Positions 6,965-14,951 of a stretch of DNA of 64,000 bases are shown in pieces. The position numbers were made by a program, and so were the translations under genes. Position 1 is the first letter of the stretch. The number at the start of each line of letters is the position of its first letter. This DNA comes from DAIDJD01 sp035485275 (GTDB lineage: Bacteria; Oederibacteriota; JAJYGY01; DAIDJD01): positions 1 through 64,000 of the forward strand of contig DATHOE010000037.1 in assembly GCA_035485275.1 (NCBI GenBank), written 5' to 3'. The notes beneath the pieces were generated by a model. The model was not told where the DNA came from. It made no database searches and saw only the letters and a list, made by a program, of their open reading frames with translations.

Positions 6965-8740
6965 ATGAGCGAGACCGCAGTGGCAAACCAAGTTTTTGAC
7001 AAAGTCATGGAAGGTGCTTCACCCGAGGTGCGTGGCATTGTGGAAGACGCCCTTAAGATTTTCGGCAAGGACCCGGCCACCAACCCGGCCTTCACGGACA
7101 AGGTCAAAAGCGACCGCCTGCGCAAGGCCTTCGACTCGCTCACCCGCTCGCTGATCGACCGCATCGAATCCCTGAACGAAAACCAGATGCTGTTCCTGTG
7201 CACGGGCGCCCTGGCGGACCAGGTGGACCTGGGCGAAGGAAGCATCACCCTGCTGGACCGCGGCATCTACGACGCCCTGCTGGAAGCCTACAGGGACGTG
7301 CCCTCCAAGCTGCCGGAGCAGGCCGACTACGTCTACACCGCCTGGGACCGCGCGCGCATGATCGCCGCCGACGAGCTCTACGCTCTCGATCCCCAGCAGG
7401 CCGGCAAGCGCCGCCCCAAGAAGGAGGCCGCGGACCCCTCCCAGGACCCGAAGCTGGCGCGCGAGACCGCCATCGGCCGGCGCAACGCCTGCGTCAAGGA
7501 CCTGGAAGCGGCGATGCCCAGCCTCCAGAAGCTGTTCGAGGCCGCCCAGACCGTGGATTCCACGGCCGCGGGCAAGGCCCTGGAGTGCATGAAGAGTTTC
7601 ACGGACCAGGCCGGGGGCCGCGCGCCGGAGGCCGTGGGCTCGGCCAAGATGGACCTGGACCGCGAAGTGCTCAACGCGGCCCCGACGCTGAAGACCTACG
7701 CCGAGGCGGCCGCCACCAACCTCCTGAAGATCCGCCAGTTGGCGGAGAAGTACGGCCCGGTCCTGGCCGAGCTGCGCAAGACCCTGCGGGAGATCGAGGC
7801 CCTGAACGCGGTCAAGACCGACTCCATGCGCAAGCGCTTCGTCACCTTCGACATCGACCGCGTGGCCAAGATCAAGACCGACTTCGGCTACACCGGCGGC
7901 TTCGTCGCGGCCACCGCCGAGAACTCGGCCAACCGCGTGGCCACGTCCAGCTCGCGGGTGCTGCTCAACAGCCACCTGAACATGGAGCAGGACCCCCTCC
8001 GCAACCAGCTGTGCACGCCGGAAAACGTGCACGCGGCCATGCAGAAGATCCTCGCGGTGCACGTCAACGCCTTCCCCAAGAGCCCCAGCGGGGCCTTCCA
8101 GATACCGCCCGTCATCATCGAGCCCGTGCGTAACGTGGTGGACTGGCTGGAGGACCGCTTCATCATGTCGGCCGTCTCAGGCGAGATCATGCGCAAGGGG
8201 CCGCACTTCAGCCTCAGCCCGCTGGAAGCCCAGGTCATGAAGGCCATCGGCATGTACCTGTCGAAGGACTCCATCTACAACTTCCGCGGGGAGCAGAACG
8301 CGGGAACCTTCATGGGCGACTATTCCGGCAAGGTGGAAAAGAGCGCCAAGGTGGTCTTCGCCGGCGCGGACAAGAAGATGACCATGGTGGCCAGCGCCAA
8401 GCAGGTGGACGCGGCCGGGCGCGAGCAGGCCGTGTCGGACTACATCGAGTTCGTGTTCAACGTGCTGAACGGCCTCATGCCCAACCCCAAGATGAGCAAG
8501 CGCCGCATCGCCGTCCTTCTGCGTTACGTCATCATCAAGGACCTGCAGTTCACCGTCATTTTGATGCTGCGTTACGCGGCCATGACGGAGCTGCAGGAGG
8601 TGCGCGAAAGCCTGATGAAGCACGTCCAGAACAACTACAACGAGGCGAAGCGGCTGGTCGAGGAAAGCTGGAACGACGAGCAGGTCCCCCGCGTCCTCGG
8701 CCCCAAGCCGACCCAGTTCATGCAGAAGATGTTCGGCTAA
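6965..8740 (+). CDS. Unrecognised 591-residue cytosolic protein
   Basis: A large well-coded protein with no recognised domain. There is no signal peptide or membrane segment. The sequence is predicted mainly helical: residues ~1-145 acidic-helical, a charged linker near RRPKKEAADPSQD (~140-165), a long helical middle, a conserved-looking GYTGGFVAATAENSANRVA stretch (~305), and a compact C-terminal part ending KPTQFMQKMFG. The ribosome site is CAGGAG 13 nt upstream of the ATG. It is monocistronic, with tandem hairpins at its stop. Strong codon bias like the core genes argues for a conserved, expressed protein of this lineage. Confidence 0.8.
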   Translation: MSETAVANQVFDKVMEGASPEVRGIVEDALKIFGKDPATNPAFTDKVKSDRLRKAFDSLTRSLIDRIESLNENQMLFLCTGALADQVDLGEGSITLLDRGIYDALLEAYRDVPSKLPEQADYVYTAWDRARMIAADELYALDPQQAGKRRPKKEAADPSQDPKLARETAIGRRNACVKDLEAAMPSLQKLFEAAQTVDSTAAGKALECMKSFTDQAGGRAPEAVGSAKMDLDREVLNAAPTLKTYAEAAATNLLKIRQLAEKYGPVLAELRKTLREIEALNAVKTDSMRKRFVTFDIDRVAKIKTDFGYTGGFVAATAENSANRVATSSSRVLLNSHLNMEQDPLRNQLCTPENVHAAMQKILAVHVNAFPKSPSGAFQIPPVIIEPVRNVVDWLEDRFIMSAVSGEIMRKGPHFSLSPLEAQVMKAIGMYLSKDSIYNFRGEQNAGTFMGDYSGKVEKSAKVVFAGADKKMTMVASAKQVDAAGREQAVSDYIEFVFNVLNGLMPNPKMSKRRIAVLLRYVIIKDLQFTVILMLRYAAMTELQEVRESLMKHVQNNYNEAKRLVEESWNDEQVPRVLGPKPTQFMQKMFG

Positions 8741-8777
8741 GGCCAAGAAGGCCTTTATCAGGGCCGCGTTTGGCCCT
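8739..8777 (+). other. Tandem hairpins between genes
   Basis: Two short hairpins lie in series: AAGGCC/GGCCTT (8739-8744 with 8750-8755) and AGGGCC/GGCCCT (8760-8765 with 8772-8777). T-runs after them are weak (TTTATC, TATC). They may terminate the 6965 transcript or lie in the leader of the transglycosylase gene at 8789. Confidence 0.35.
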
Positions 8778-8788
8778 ATCATGTCCGT

Positions 8789-9424
8789 ATGGAGCCCTTG
8801 GCAAACCCATCCAGCGTCGCCCAAGCAGCCGGCCGCGGTCTGAACCCGCGCCGGCTGCTGGTCTTGGCCGCGGCGGCGCTTTTTTCCACATTGTTCCTTT
8901 GGCGCAGCGATTTCTTTTGGAACGCGCTGTCGCCCGTGACCAACAAGGCCGTCCTCTACAGGCTTTCCGGCCAGACCAAGGTGGATCCCCTGCTTCTGGC
9001 CGCCATCGTGCGGGCCGAGAGCGGCTTCGACCCGGCCGCCCAGTCCTCCCGGGGCGCCCTGGGGCTCATGCAGCTCATGCCCGCCACCGCGCGGCAGATG
9101 GCCGGTGAGCTCAAGTTCAACTACCAGGACCAGGACGACCTCTACACCCAGGACATAAACCTGACCCTGGGAGCCTTCTATTTCGCCCGCCAGCTTAAAA
9201 CCTTCCACGGCAACCTGGTCCTTGCCCTGGCTGCCTACAACGCCGGCCCGGCCAAGGTGCTGACCTGGGGGCTGTCCACCTGGGGGCGCGACCAGGATGA
9301 CCTGATCGCGGCCATCCCCCTGCCGGCGACGCGCTCCTATGTCCGGCACGTGCTTTGGTATTACCGGCAATTCAAGAAGCTTCAGTCCGTGAAGCGTTTC
9401 CTCAACGGCGATTCCCAACTGTGA
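8789..9424 (+). CDS. Lytic transglycosylase, SLT domain
   Basis: A 211-residue protein with a single N-terminal membrane anchor (residues ~22-38) followed by a Slt70-type lysozyme-like domain. Catalytic Glu77 lies in IVRAESGFDPAAQSS, followed by the family block GALGLMQLMPATA and the later ALAAYNAGPAKV motif. Such enzymes cleave the MurNAc-GlcNAc bond of peptidoglycan to form 1,6-anhydro ends in the periplasm. Its stop overlaps the GTG start of a SPOR-domain gene, which fits a cell-wall-remodelling operon. Confidence 0.92.
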   Translation: MEPLANPSSVAQAAGRGLNPRRLLVLAAAALFSTLFLWRSDFFWNALSPVTNKAVLYRLSGQTKVDPLLLAAIVRAESGFDPAAQSSRGALGLMQLMPATARQMAGELKFNYQDQDDLYTQDINLTLGAFYFARQLKTFHGNLVLALAAYNAGPAKVLTWGLSTWGRDQDDLIAAIPLPATRSYVRHVLWYYRQFKKLQSVKRFLNGDSQL

Positions 9425-10332
9425 TCCTGTCCGCATTGAGCCTTTGCCTGGCCCTCGGCGCGCCCCTGCAGGCCGGCCCCGTCGTGACCCCCCCTCCCCA
9501 GGACAGCCCCGTGGCCGCGTCTTCCGTGTCCGCGTCCGCCGCCCCCCTGTCCGAGTCCGGCGCCGCCGGCGGCGTTTCCGGGTCGGCCAAGGCCCTGTCC
9601 CAGGCCCGTTTGGACTATGCCCAAGGACGTCCGGACGCGGCCTTGGCCGAACTGGAGGGCGCGGACGCCCTGCCGAGGGACGCGTCGATCCAGCCGGAAT
9701 GGCTGTATTGGCGCGGCCAGAGCCGCCTCGCGCTGAAGCTCTGGGGACCGGCTGAGGAGGATCTCCGGCAATTGAGGGCCTTGTGGCCCGGCGACCCGTA
9801 TGCGGAAGCCGCCGAACTCGGGGTGGCGGATTGCGAGGCCGCCCTGAGGGAGGATGACGCCGCCGGCGAGTCCTACAGCGCCGTGGCCCAGGGCAAGGGG
9901 GCCTTTGTGGCCCAGGCCTTGTGGGGCCTTGGGATCCTGCGCCTGCGCCAGGGGCGCCTGGACGAGGCCCGCGGCGCCCTGGTCGCCCTGAGGACCGACT
10001 ATCCGGAGAGCTTTGAGGCCCAGTCCGTGGGCGGACAGCTGGATAAAATCGCGGCACTCCGGCGCCGCCAGCCCCCCGCCCCGCTTGCGGCGCGCCTGCG
10101 GGGCCGCTGGAGCGTGCAGGTGGGGGCCTATTCCAGGCTGCGCTGGGCCTCGGACTTGGCGCGGCAACTGCGGCGCCACCACTTCAGGGTGAAAGTGCAC
10201 CGGAAAAATCTGGACGGACGCGTCCTCTATCTGGTCCAGGTCGGCCCCTATGGGGCCCGCTCCTCAGCCGCCGCCGCCGCGGAGATCCTGCAGAGCAGGG
10301 AAAAGCTCCCCTACAATCTTGTCGCGGAATAG
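9421..10332 (+). CDS. Exported TPR-like protein with C-terminal SPOR domain
   Basis: A 303-residue product from a GTG start in a GTGA overlap with the transglycosylase gene. Residues 1-18 (VILSALSLCLALGAPLQA) form a signal peptide; a Pro/Ser/Ala-rich linker follows; residues ~50-215 are helical with repeat spacing like TPR/Sel1 arrays (ARLDYAQGRPDAALAEL, LWGLGILRLRQGRLDEA). The last ~78 residues form a SPOR domain (GRWSVQVGAYSRLRWASDLA … YLVQVGPYGARSSA). SPOR domains bind denuded peptidoglycan at division sites, which matches the upstream lytic transglycosylase. Confidence 0.82.
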   Translation: MILSALSLCLALGAPLQAGPVVTPPPQDSPVAASSVSASAAPLSESGAAGGVSGSAKALSQARLDYAQGRPDAALAELEGADALPRDASIQPEWLYWRGQSRLALKLWGPAEEDLRQLRALWPGDPYAEAAELGVADCEAALREDDAAGESYSAVAQGKGAFVAQALWGLGILRLRQGRLDEARGALVALRTDYPESFEAQSVGGQLDKIAALRRRQPPAPLAARLRGRWSVQVGAYSRLRWASDLARQLRRHHFRVKVHRKNLDGRVLYLVQVGPYGARSSAAAAAEILQSREKLPYNLVAE

Positions 10333-10357
10333 CCATGCCCTTGCGCGCGTACCATTT

Positions 10358-11122
10358 GTGAAGGCCCTCCGCCGCAAGCGCGTCAGCATCGTTGCCAGCC
10401 TGCGTTACGGCCTGCGCCTGACCCTGCGCCACATGCATTCCCTGGTGCCTGGGACGGTGGCCTTCTATCTTCCGGAGCTCTTCGCCCGTTACGGTCTGAC
10501 CGCGCCGGGCGGGGAAGTGGCGTCCACGGTGTTCAAGGTCTTGGTGGGCTGCTGGCTGCTCTGGCACGCCCTGAAGCTGAGCGACCGTGAGACGCGCTCC
10601 AGCCGCTTCCACGAACCCGTGCTTCCGGCCCCCGGCTATCTCGGGCGTTTCCTAGGATCGACCCTTCTGTTCTGGGGCGTGCTGGGCCTGACCCTTTGGC
10701 CCGCCTGGCGCCTGGCCTCGGGCACCTGGGGGGCGGACCCCGGAGCGGCGGCCTGGCTGTATCGCCCCTGGTTGTGGACCGGACCCCAAGCCTTGACCGC
10801 GGCCTGGCTGGCCCTGGCGTCCCTGCCCGCCGGGTTGTGGACGGTCTACGGCTGGTTCCACGGCTATTACGTGGCCGACGAAGGCCAGGGGCCCTGGGAA
10901 TCCATGCGCAGCAGCTTCAAGGCCGTGCGGGGGGCCTTCTGGCCCTGCGTGCTGTTCCTGGGGGTGATCGCGGTGGTGAACGCGCTCGGCCTGGCCCTGT
11001 GGGTGGTGGGCGTGTTCTTCGCGTTCCCGGTGACCCTGATGGCGACGACCTACGTGCATTTGGAATTGAAGCGCCAGACCCCGGAATTGAAAAAAGCGGG
11101 GCCAGGGAAGCCCAAGCGTTAG
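10358..11122 (+). CDS. Polytopic membrane protein of unknown function
   Basis: About 254 residues from a GTG start (KALRRKRVSIVASLRYG). About five hydrophobic segments are visible (e.g. VLVGCWLLWHAL, LLFWGVLGLTLWPAW, VLFLGVIAVVNALGLALW), and the C-terminus is basic (KKAGPGKPKR). The layout, with a GPWESMRSSFKAVRG amphipathic stretch between helices, resembles DUF-type glycerophosphodiester-phosphodiesterase-associated membrane domains, but I cannot assign a family. The start is uncertain, since no ATG precedes the first helix. It lies 25 nt after the SPOR gene and is probably in the same operon. Confidence 0.6.
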   Translation: MKALRRKRVSIVASLRYGLRLTLRHMHSLVPGTVAFYLPELFARYGLTAPGGEVASTVFKVLVGCWLLWHALKLSDRETRSSRFHEPVLPAPGYLGRFLGSTLLFWGVLGLTLWPAWRLASGTWGADPGAAAWLYRPWLWTGPQALTAAWLALASLPAGLWTVYGWFHGYYVADEGQGPWESMRSSFKAVRGAFWPCVLFLGVIAVVNALGLALWVVGVFFAFPVTLMATTYVHLELKRQTPELKKAGPGKPKR

Positions 11123-11281
11123 CACAAAAATTTTTTCACTTAATTTTCGTAAGTGTTCGGTGAATCAGTCAGGGGCGGACGGCCCGCGCTTACCGAGGTC
11201 CAGGGCCGCCCCGGGGCCACGGCCCCTGCCATCGAAGCCCAGCTCCGGAAAGCTCCTGGCTGCGTACACCTGTTCCCCCGT

Positions 11282-11932
11282 TCACTTGGCCTTCCTCACG
11301 ACACGGACGTGGGAGACCGTCTTGGACGGGGTGAATTCGCTCACCTCGTAGCGTTCGTCCAAGCCGCCCAACCCTTCAAAGATCCGTTCTCCGTTGCCAA
11401 GCAGTATCGGGGCCAGGACCAGGTGCATCTCATCCACCAGGCCGGCCTTCAAGTACTGGCGCAGGGTCTCGGCGCCCCCTCCGATGCGGACGTCCCTCCC
11501 CTTTGCCGCGGCGAAAGCCTGCTTCAGCGCAGATTCGATGCCGTCGCTGACGAAGCTGAAACTGGTTCCGCCCTCCATGTCGAAGCTCGAATGTTGGTGA
11601 TGGCTGAGCACGAAGACGGGGTGGTGGTAGGGCGGGTTGGGGCCCCACCAGCCTTTCCACTCCTCGTCGGGCCAGGGGCCGCGCTGCGGGCCGAACATAT
11701 TGCGACCCATGATCGTGGCGCCCACATTGTCGTCGGCGCGGACCAGGAAGTCGTTGTCGAGGCCCTCGGCGCCGTCCGCTCGGCCGAGCATCTTGGCGAA
11801 GAATTTCGTGGCGAAGGCCCACTCCATCAGGCGCAGACCGTCCTTGCCGAAGGGGGCCTCCAGGGTCTGGCCCTTGGCCGCGGAATAAGCGTCCAAGGAG
11901 ATGGTAAAGCAGCGGGCGACAAGTTTAGGCAT
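11282..11932 (-). CDS. Dihydrofolate reductase-like (RibD C-terminal family) oxidoreductase
   Basis: A 216-residue protein of the RibD_C/DHFR fold. MPKLVARCFTISLDAY starts the first strand. GATIMGRNMFGP is the NADPH-binding MGRxT-like loop. VRIGGGAETLRQYLKAGLVDEMHLVLAPILLGNG-type sequence carries the GG[AG]xxxxxxL…LVDE signature. These stand-alone proteins are NADPH-dependent reductases of uncertain substrate (annotated as YyaP/YwjB-like); a riboflavin role is not implied because no rib genes are nearby. It is monocistronic on the minus strand. Confidence 0.82.
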   Translation of the reverse strand: MPKLVARCFTISLDAYSAAKGQTLEAPFGKDGLRLMEWAFATKFFAKMLGRADGAEGLDNDFLVRADDNVGATIMGRNMFGPQRGPWPDEEWKGWWGPNPPYHHPVFVLSHHQHSSFDMEGGTSFSFVSDGIESALKQAFAAAKGRDVRIGGGAETLRQYLKAGLVDEMHLVLAPILLGNGERIFEGLGGLDERYEVSEFTPSKTVSHVRVVRKAK

Positions 11933-12008
11933 GCTGGATCCTTGAGCGGGGTTCAGTCACGACGCGCCATCTTCGAACAGCCGGAGACGGCCTGCGGGCT
12001 CACGGCCC

Positions 12009-13280
12009 CTATAGGTCCACCAAAGGCGGGTTCTCCGCCGGATTGTCCCCCCGGTACTTGTGCTGCCCCAGGCGCTGGGCGGAATAGATCCCCGCGTGCC
12101 CCGAGAACAGGTAGCTGGCCACGCAGGCCAGGCCGGCGAAAACGCCCGCCTGGGGGCCGAACAGCTCGAAGGCCATGAAGGTGGAGGCCAGGGGCGTGTT
12201 GGCCGCGCCCGCGAAGACGGCCACAAAGCCCATGCCGGCCATGAGCGGCGCGGGCAGGGCCAATAGGGGCGCCAGGGCGTTGCCCAGGGTGGCGCCTATA
12301 TAGAACAGGGGCGTGACCTCGCCGCCCTTGAAGCCGGCGCCCAGGCTCAGGGTGGTGAACAGGAATTTCCCGAGGAAGTCGAAGGGCCGGACCTGCCCGC
12401 TGAAGGACTGGGCGATAGCCGGGAGGCCCAGTCCGAGGTAGGCGGTGGAGCCGAGGGCGGCGGTGCCCATGAGAACCACGCAGCCTCCCCAAAAGGGCCG
12501 CATGGGGGCGTAGGGGACGAGCCGCTTGGCGAAGGCGGACAAGGCGTGGGTCGTCCTGGCGAAGGCCATGGCCACCAGGCCGAAGGCCGCGCCGGCCGCC
12601 AAGGCCTTTGCCATCCCGTCCAGGCCGAAATCCGGGACCGGCCCGATCTGGTAGACGCTGTGGTGGATGCCCCAGGCCTTGGTCACCAGGTTGGCGCAGA
12701 GGGAGGCCACGAAGCAGGGGAAGATGGCGTTGTAGCGGAGTTTGCCGATGGACAGGACCTCCAGGCCGAAGAGGGCGCCCGACATGGGCACCCCGAAGAT
12801 GGAACCGAAGCCGGCGCTGATGCCGCACATGATGAGGATGCGCCGCTCCTCGGGATCCAGGCGCAGGGGCAGGGCCAGCTGGTCGGCCAGGGTGCCCCCC
12901 ATCTGCACGGCGCTGCCCTCCCGGCCGACCGAGGCGCCGAAGAGGTGGCTGGCCACCGTCCCAAGGAAGATCATCGGGGTCATGCGCCGGGGCAGGCGGG
13001 TCCGGGGGTCGTGGATCTCGTCGATGAGGAGGTTGTTCCCGCGCTCGACGTCGCGCCCGTATTTCAGGTAGAGCCAGCCGACCGCGAAGCCGGCGGGGGG
13101 GAGCCCCAGCAGGATCCAGAGGTGGGATTCGCGCCAGGCGGTGGCCCAGTCCAGGGAGGCGAGCAGGGCGGCCGAAGCGCTGCCGGCGGCCACGGACACG
13201 GCCAAAGCGATCAGCAGCCATTTGAGCAAATAGGCCAGCATGGGGACTGTTTCGGAAAAATGTTTTGTCGGGGTGTTCAT
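12009..13280 (-). CDS. CLC-family transporter, probable fluoride/proton antiporter (CLC-F)
   Basis: A 423-residue CLC protein with about 10-12 helices. The gating-glutamate motif is GREGSAVQMGGTLADQL. The position of the chloride-CLC motif GSGIP is occupied by RGNNLLIDEIHDP, as in the fluoride-exporting CLC-F subclass. The leader carries a fluoride-riboswitch-like element at 13316-13378, which independently supports fluoride efflux. The ATG at 13280 is chosen over 13298 because AGGAGG (13290-13295) lies 9 nt before it and the upstream ATG would overlap the ribosome site. Substrate is inferred from motif plus leader, not measured. Confidence 0.85.
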   Translation of the reverse strand: MNTPTKHFSETVPMLAYLLKWLLIALAVSVAAGSASAALLASLDWATAWRESHLWILLGLPPAGFAVGWLYLKYGRDVERGNNLLIDEIHDPRTRLPRRMTPMIFLGTVASHLFGASVGREGSAVQMGGTLADQLALPLRLDPEERRILIMCGISAGFGSIFGVPMSGALFGLEVLSIGKLRYNAIFPCFVASLCANLVTKAWGIHHSVYQIGPVPDFGLDGMAKALAAGAAFGLVAMAFARTTHALSAFAKRLVPYAPMRPFWGGCVVLMGTAALGSTAYLGLGLPAIAQSFSGQVRPFDFLGKFLFTTLSLGAGFKGGEVTPLFYIGATLGNALAPLLALPAPLMAGMGFVAVFAGAANTPLASTFMAFELFGPQAGVFAGLACVASYLFSGHAGIYSAQRLGQHKYRGDNPAENPPLVDL

Positions 13281-13315
13281 GGACTTCCACCTCCTCATGG
13301 CACAAAGGGTTTCAG

Positions 13316-13378
13316 GGGGTAGAAGTTATCAGCGTCAAGTCGGACGACCCAAGGCGGTTTCAGGCGAACTTCATCACC
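13316..13378 (-). promoter_or_regulatory. Fluoride riboswitch (crcB motif)
   Basis: Read on the minus strand, the element begins GGTGATGAAGTTCGCC, continues TGAAACCGCC, and ends GCTGATAACTTCTACC. These are the conserved parts of the crcB motif: GGNGATG with its pseudoknot partner CGCC, the AAACCGCC strand and the GCTGATRRCTNCTACC end. It lies 36 nt upstream of the CLC-F start, with the AGGAGG ribosome site in between and no T-tract, so translational control is more likely than termination. Fluoride binding would switch the exporter on. Confidence 0.88.
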
Positions 13379-13452
13379 TTTGAATTTCGTCCATTTATAC
13401 CTAAACGCAATGCGCTAGGCAAGCCCCTTCGCCGGGACTAGAATCCTCCCAC

Positions 13453-13580
13453 TGCTCCCTGGTGCGCGGCTACGGCGACGGAACCGCGAGAATAGGGAAG
13501 CCCGTGAGAAGCGGGCGCGGTGCACGCCACTGTAAGCGAGGGGACCGACCCTTGTGAGCCAGGAGACCTGCCCGGGAGCT
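13453..13580 (+). promoter_or_regulatory. Cobalamin (AdoCbl) riboswitch
   Basis: The element contains AATAGGGAAGCCCGTGAGAA, the core CGCCACTGTAAGCG (13526-13539) and the B12-box GAGCCAGGAGACCTGCC (13556-13572), all signatures of cobalamin riboswitches. GCTCCC (13454-13459) can pair with GGGAGC (13574-13579) to close P1. It precedes a terminator and the nine-gene cobalamin operon, so B12 should shut the operon off. Confidence 0.95.
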
Positions 13581-13636
13581 GGACCGTCTTCCTCCGTGCG
13601 CTGGGGCAGCGGCTCTCCGGGTCTTTTTTCGGGACA

Positions 13637-13669
13637 GGGGACGCTGCCGACAGCGTCCCCCTTTTTTTT
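13637..13669 (+). terminator. Intrinsic terminator, expression platform of the cobalamin riboswitch
   Basis: A 10-bp perfect stem, GGGGACGCTG (13637-13646) with CAGCGTCCCC (13651-13660), has a 4-nt loop and is followed by a C and eight Ts. It lies between the riboswitch and the cobC start at 13678, as expected for ligand-dependent premature termination. Confidence 0.9.
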
Positions 13670-13677
13670 GCGGACCC

Positions 13678-14418
13678 ATGCGCCTCAGCAACGTTTCGCG
13701 CCCGCCTTTCGAGAAGCACACCCAATGGGCCGATGGCCCCCCCACCAAAATCCTTTTTGTGCGCCACGGCGAGACCGACTGGAACGTCAGGGGCGTCATC
13801 CAGGGCTGGAAAGGCGCGGGCCTGAACAGCCTGGGACTGCGCCAGGCCAGCCTCGCGGCGAAACGGGTCAAAGGCATGGACCTGGACATCAGCGTGGTGC
13901 TTTGCTCGGACCTCAAGCGCGCCCGCCAGACGGCCCAGACCCTGGGCAAGGCCGTGGGCGTCAAGGTCAAGGCGCGCAAAGACCTGCGCGAACGCCGCTT
14001 CGGGACCTGGGAGGGCCTCACCATCGGCCAGGTGCTGGAGCGCTTCAAGCTGGGCAAGGACGCGCGCCAGGACCCTTTCCTGGCCTTTGATCCGCGCGGC
14101 GGCGAGAGCATGACCGTGTTCGCCGGGCGCATGGACCGCTTCCTCAAGGCGGTGCTGAAGGAATACAAGGGCCGCACCGTCGCGGCGGTCACCCACGGCG
14201 GGCCCGTGCGCATCTGCTCCTGCCTGGCCACGGGCATCTCCCCGCAGCGGTATTTCCTGCTGGGACGGCCGGGGAACGTGAGCCTGACCGTGCTGGCCCA
14301 CCAGGGCGGAGTGTGGTGGGTGGAGCTATACAACGACATGGCCCACCTGGAGGGCGCCGGCCCCAAGTCCAAAGGCCCCAAAGCCGCACGCGGGCCCAAG
14401 GCCAAGGGCCGGGGGTGA
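13678..14418 (+). CDS. cobC: Histidine phosphatase, alpha-ribazole phosphatase CobC
   Basis: A 246-residue phosphoglycerate-mutase-like protein with the phosphohistidine motif LFVRHGETDWN (His30), ERRFGTWEGLT and the second His motif AAVTHGGPVR. In B12 synthesis CobC dephosphorylates alpha-ribazole phosphate or adenosylcobalamin phosphate. First-gene position behind a cobalamin riboswitch supports CobC over a general phosphatase. The family core ends near residue 220; a Lys/Ala/Pro/Gly-rich tail of ~25 residues (KSKGPKAARGPKAKGRG) is an oddity. The ATG overlaps the end of the leader region with a weak ribosome site. Confidence 0.87.
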   Translation: MRLSNVSRPPFEKHTQWADGPPTKILFVRHGETDWNVRGVIQGWKGAGLNSLGLRQASLAAKRVKGMDLDISVVLCSDLKRARQTAQTLGKAVGVKVKARKDLRERRFGTWEGLTIGQVLERFKLGKDARQDPFLAFDPRGGESMTVFAGRMDRFLKAVLKEYKGRTVAAVTHGGPVRICSCLATGISPQRYFLLGRPGNVSLTVLAHQGGVWWVELYNDMAHLEGAGPKSKGPKAARGPKAKGRG

Positions 14419-14951
14419 ACCTGACCCTGGCCTTCATCGGCGGCATGCGTTCGGGCAAGAGCGCGCTCGCCCAGCGCCGTTTCAGCGAAGAGCTGGCCGG
14501 GCAAGGCCTGCGTTCGCCCGCATACCTGGGGACCCTGCTCGCGGATGCGTCCGAAAAGGACGGGGAGATGGACAGGCGCATAGCGGCGCACCGCGCGGCA
14601 AGGCCCGCGGCTTGGGCCTATGTCGACGTTGGACAGGACCTGCCCGGCGCCGCGAAACGCTGCCTCGAAGCCGGGCACGACGCATGGCTCCTGGACGGGC
14701 TGGGCGCCTGGGCTTCCTTGCGCCTGTCGCAGGCGCAGGCGGCCATGGCCGAATGGGAGGCCTTCATGGCCAGCGCCCGTGAGGTGCCGCTGCTGGTGCT
14801 GGTGCTGGACGAGGTCGGTTTGGGCGGGGTCCCGGGCCATCCCGCGGCGCGGGCCTTCGCCGACCTCAACGGCCTCTTGAACCAGTCCGCCTGCAAAGGG
14901 GCCGCGGAGGTTTGGGGCGCCCAGGCAGGGCTCGCGTGGAGGCTGAAGTGA
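14415..14951 (+). CDS. cobU: Adenosylcobinamide kinase / adenosylcobinamide-phosphate guanylyltransferase
   Basis: CobU phosphorylates adenosylcobinamide and then attaches GMP to give AdoCbi-GDP. The 178-residue product starts with GTG in a GTGA overlap with cobC. The P-loop is FIGGMRSGKSALAQ (residues 8-20); EMDRRIAAHRAARPAAW holds the histidine that is guanylylated (His59, equivalent to His46 of Salmonella CobU); LLDGLGAW is the Walker-B-like strand. Length is normal for the family. Confidence 0.93.
   Translation: MNLTLAFIGGMRSGKSALAQRRFSEELAGQGLRSPAYLGTLLADASEKDGEMDRRIAAHRAARPAAWAYVDVGQDLPGAAKRCLEAGHDAWLLDGLGAWASLRLSQAQAAMAEWEAFMASAREVPLLVLVLDEVGLGGVPGHPAARAFADLNGLLNQSACKGAAEVWGAQAGLAWRLK

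Noticed and set aside
7019..8062. Minus-strand open frame of 347 codons inside the 6965 gene
   Set aside because: Antisense shadow, with no start context or recognisable domain.
8177..10057. Long minus-strand open frame (626 codons) opposite the 591-residue gene, the transglycosylase and the SPOR gene
   Set aside because: It runs antisense to three well-supported genes, has Pro/Arg/Gly-rich composition typical of GC-rich shadow frames, and no domain.
11953..13305. Alternative minus-strand frame of 450 codons over the CLC gene
   Set aside because: The CLC-F frame contains the family motifs; the other frame is Arg/Pro/Gly-rich without motifs.
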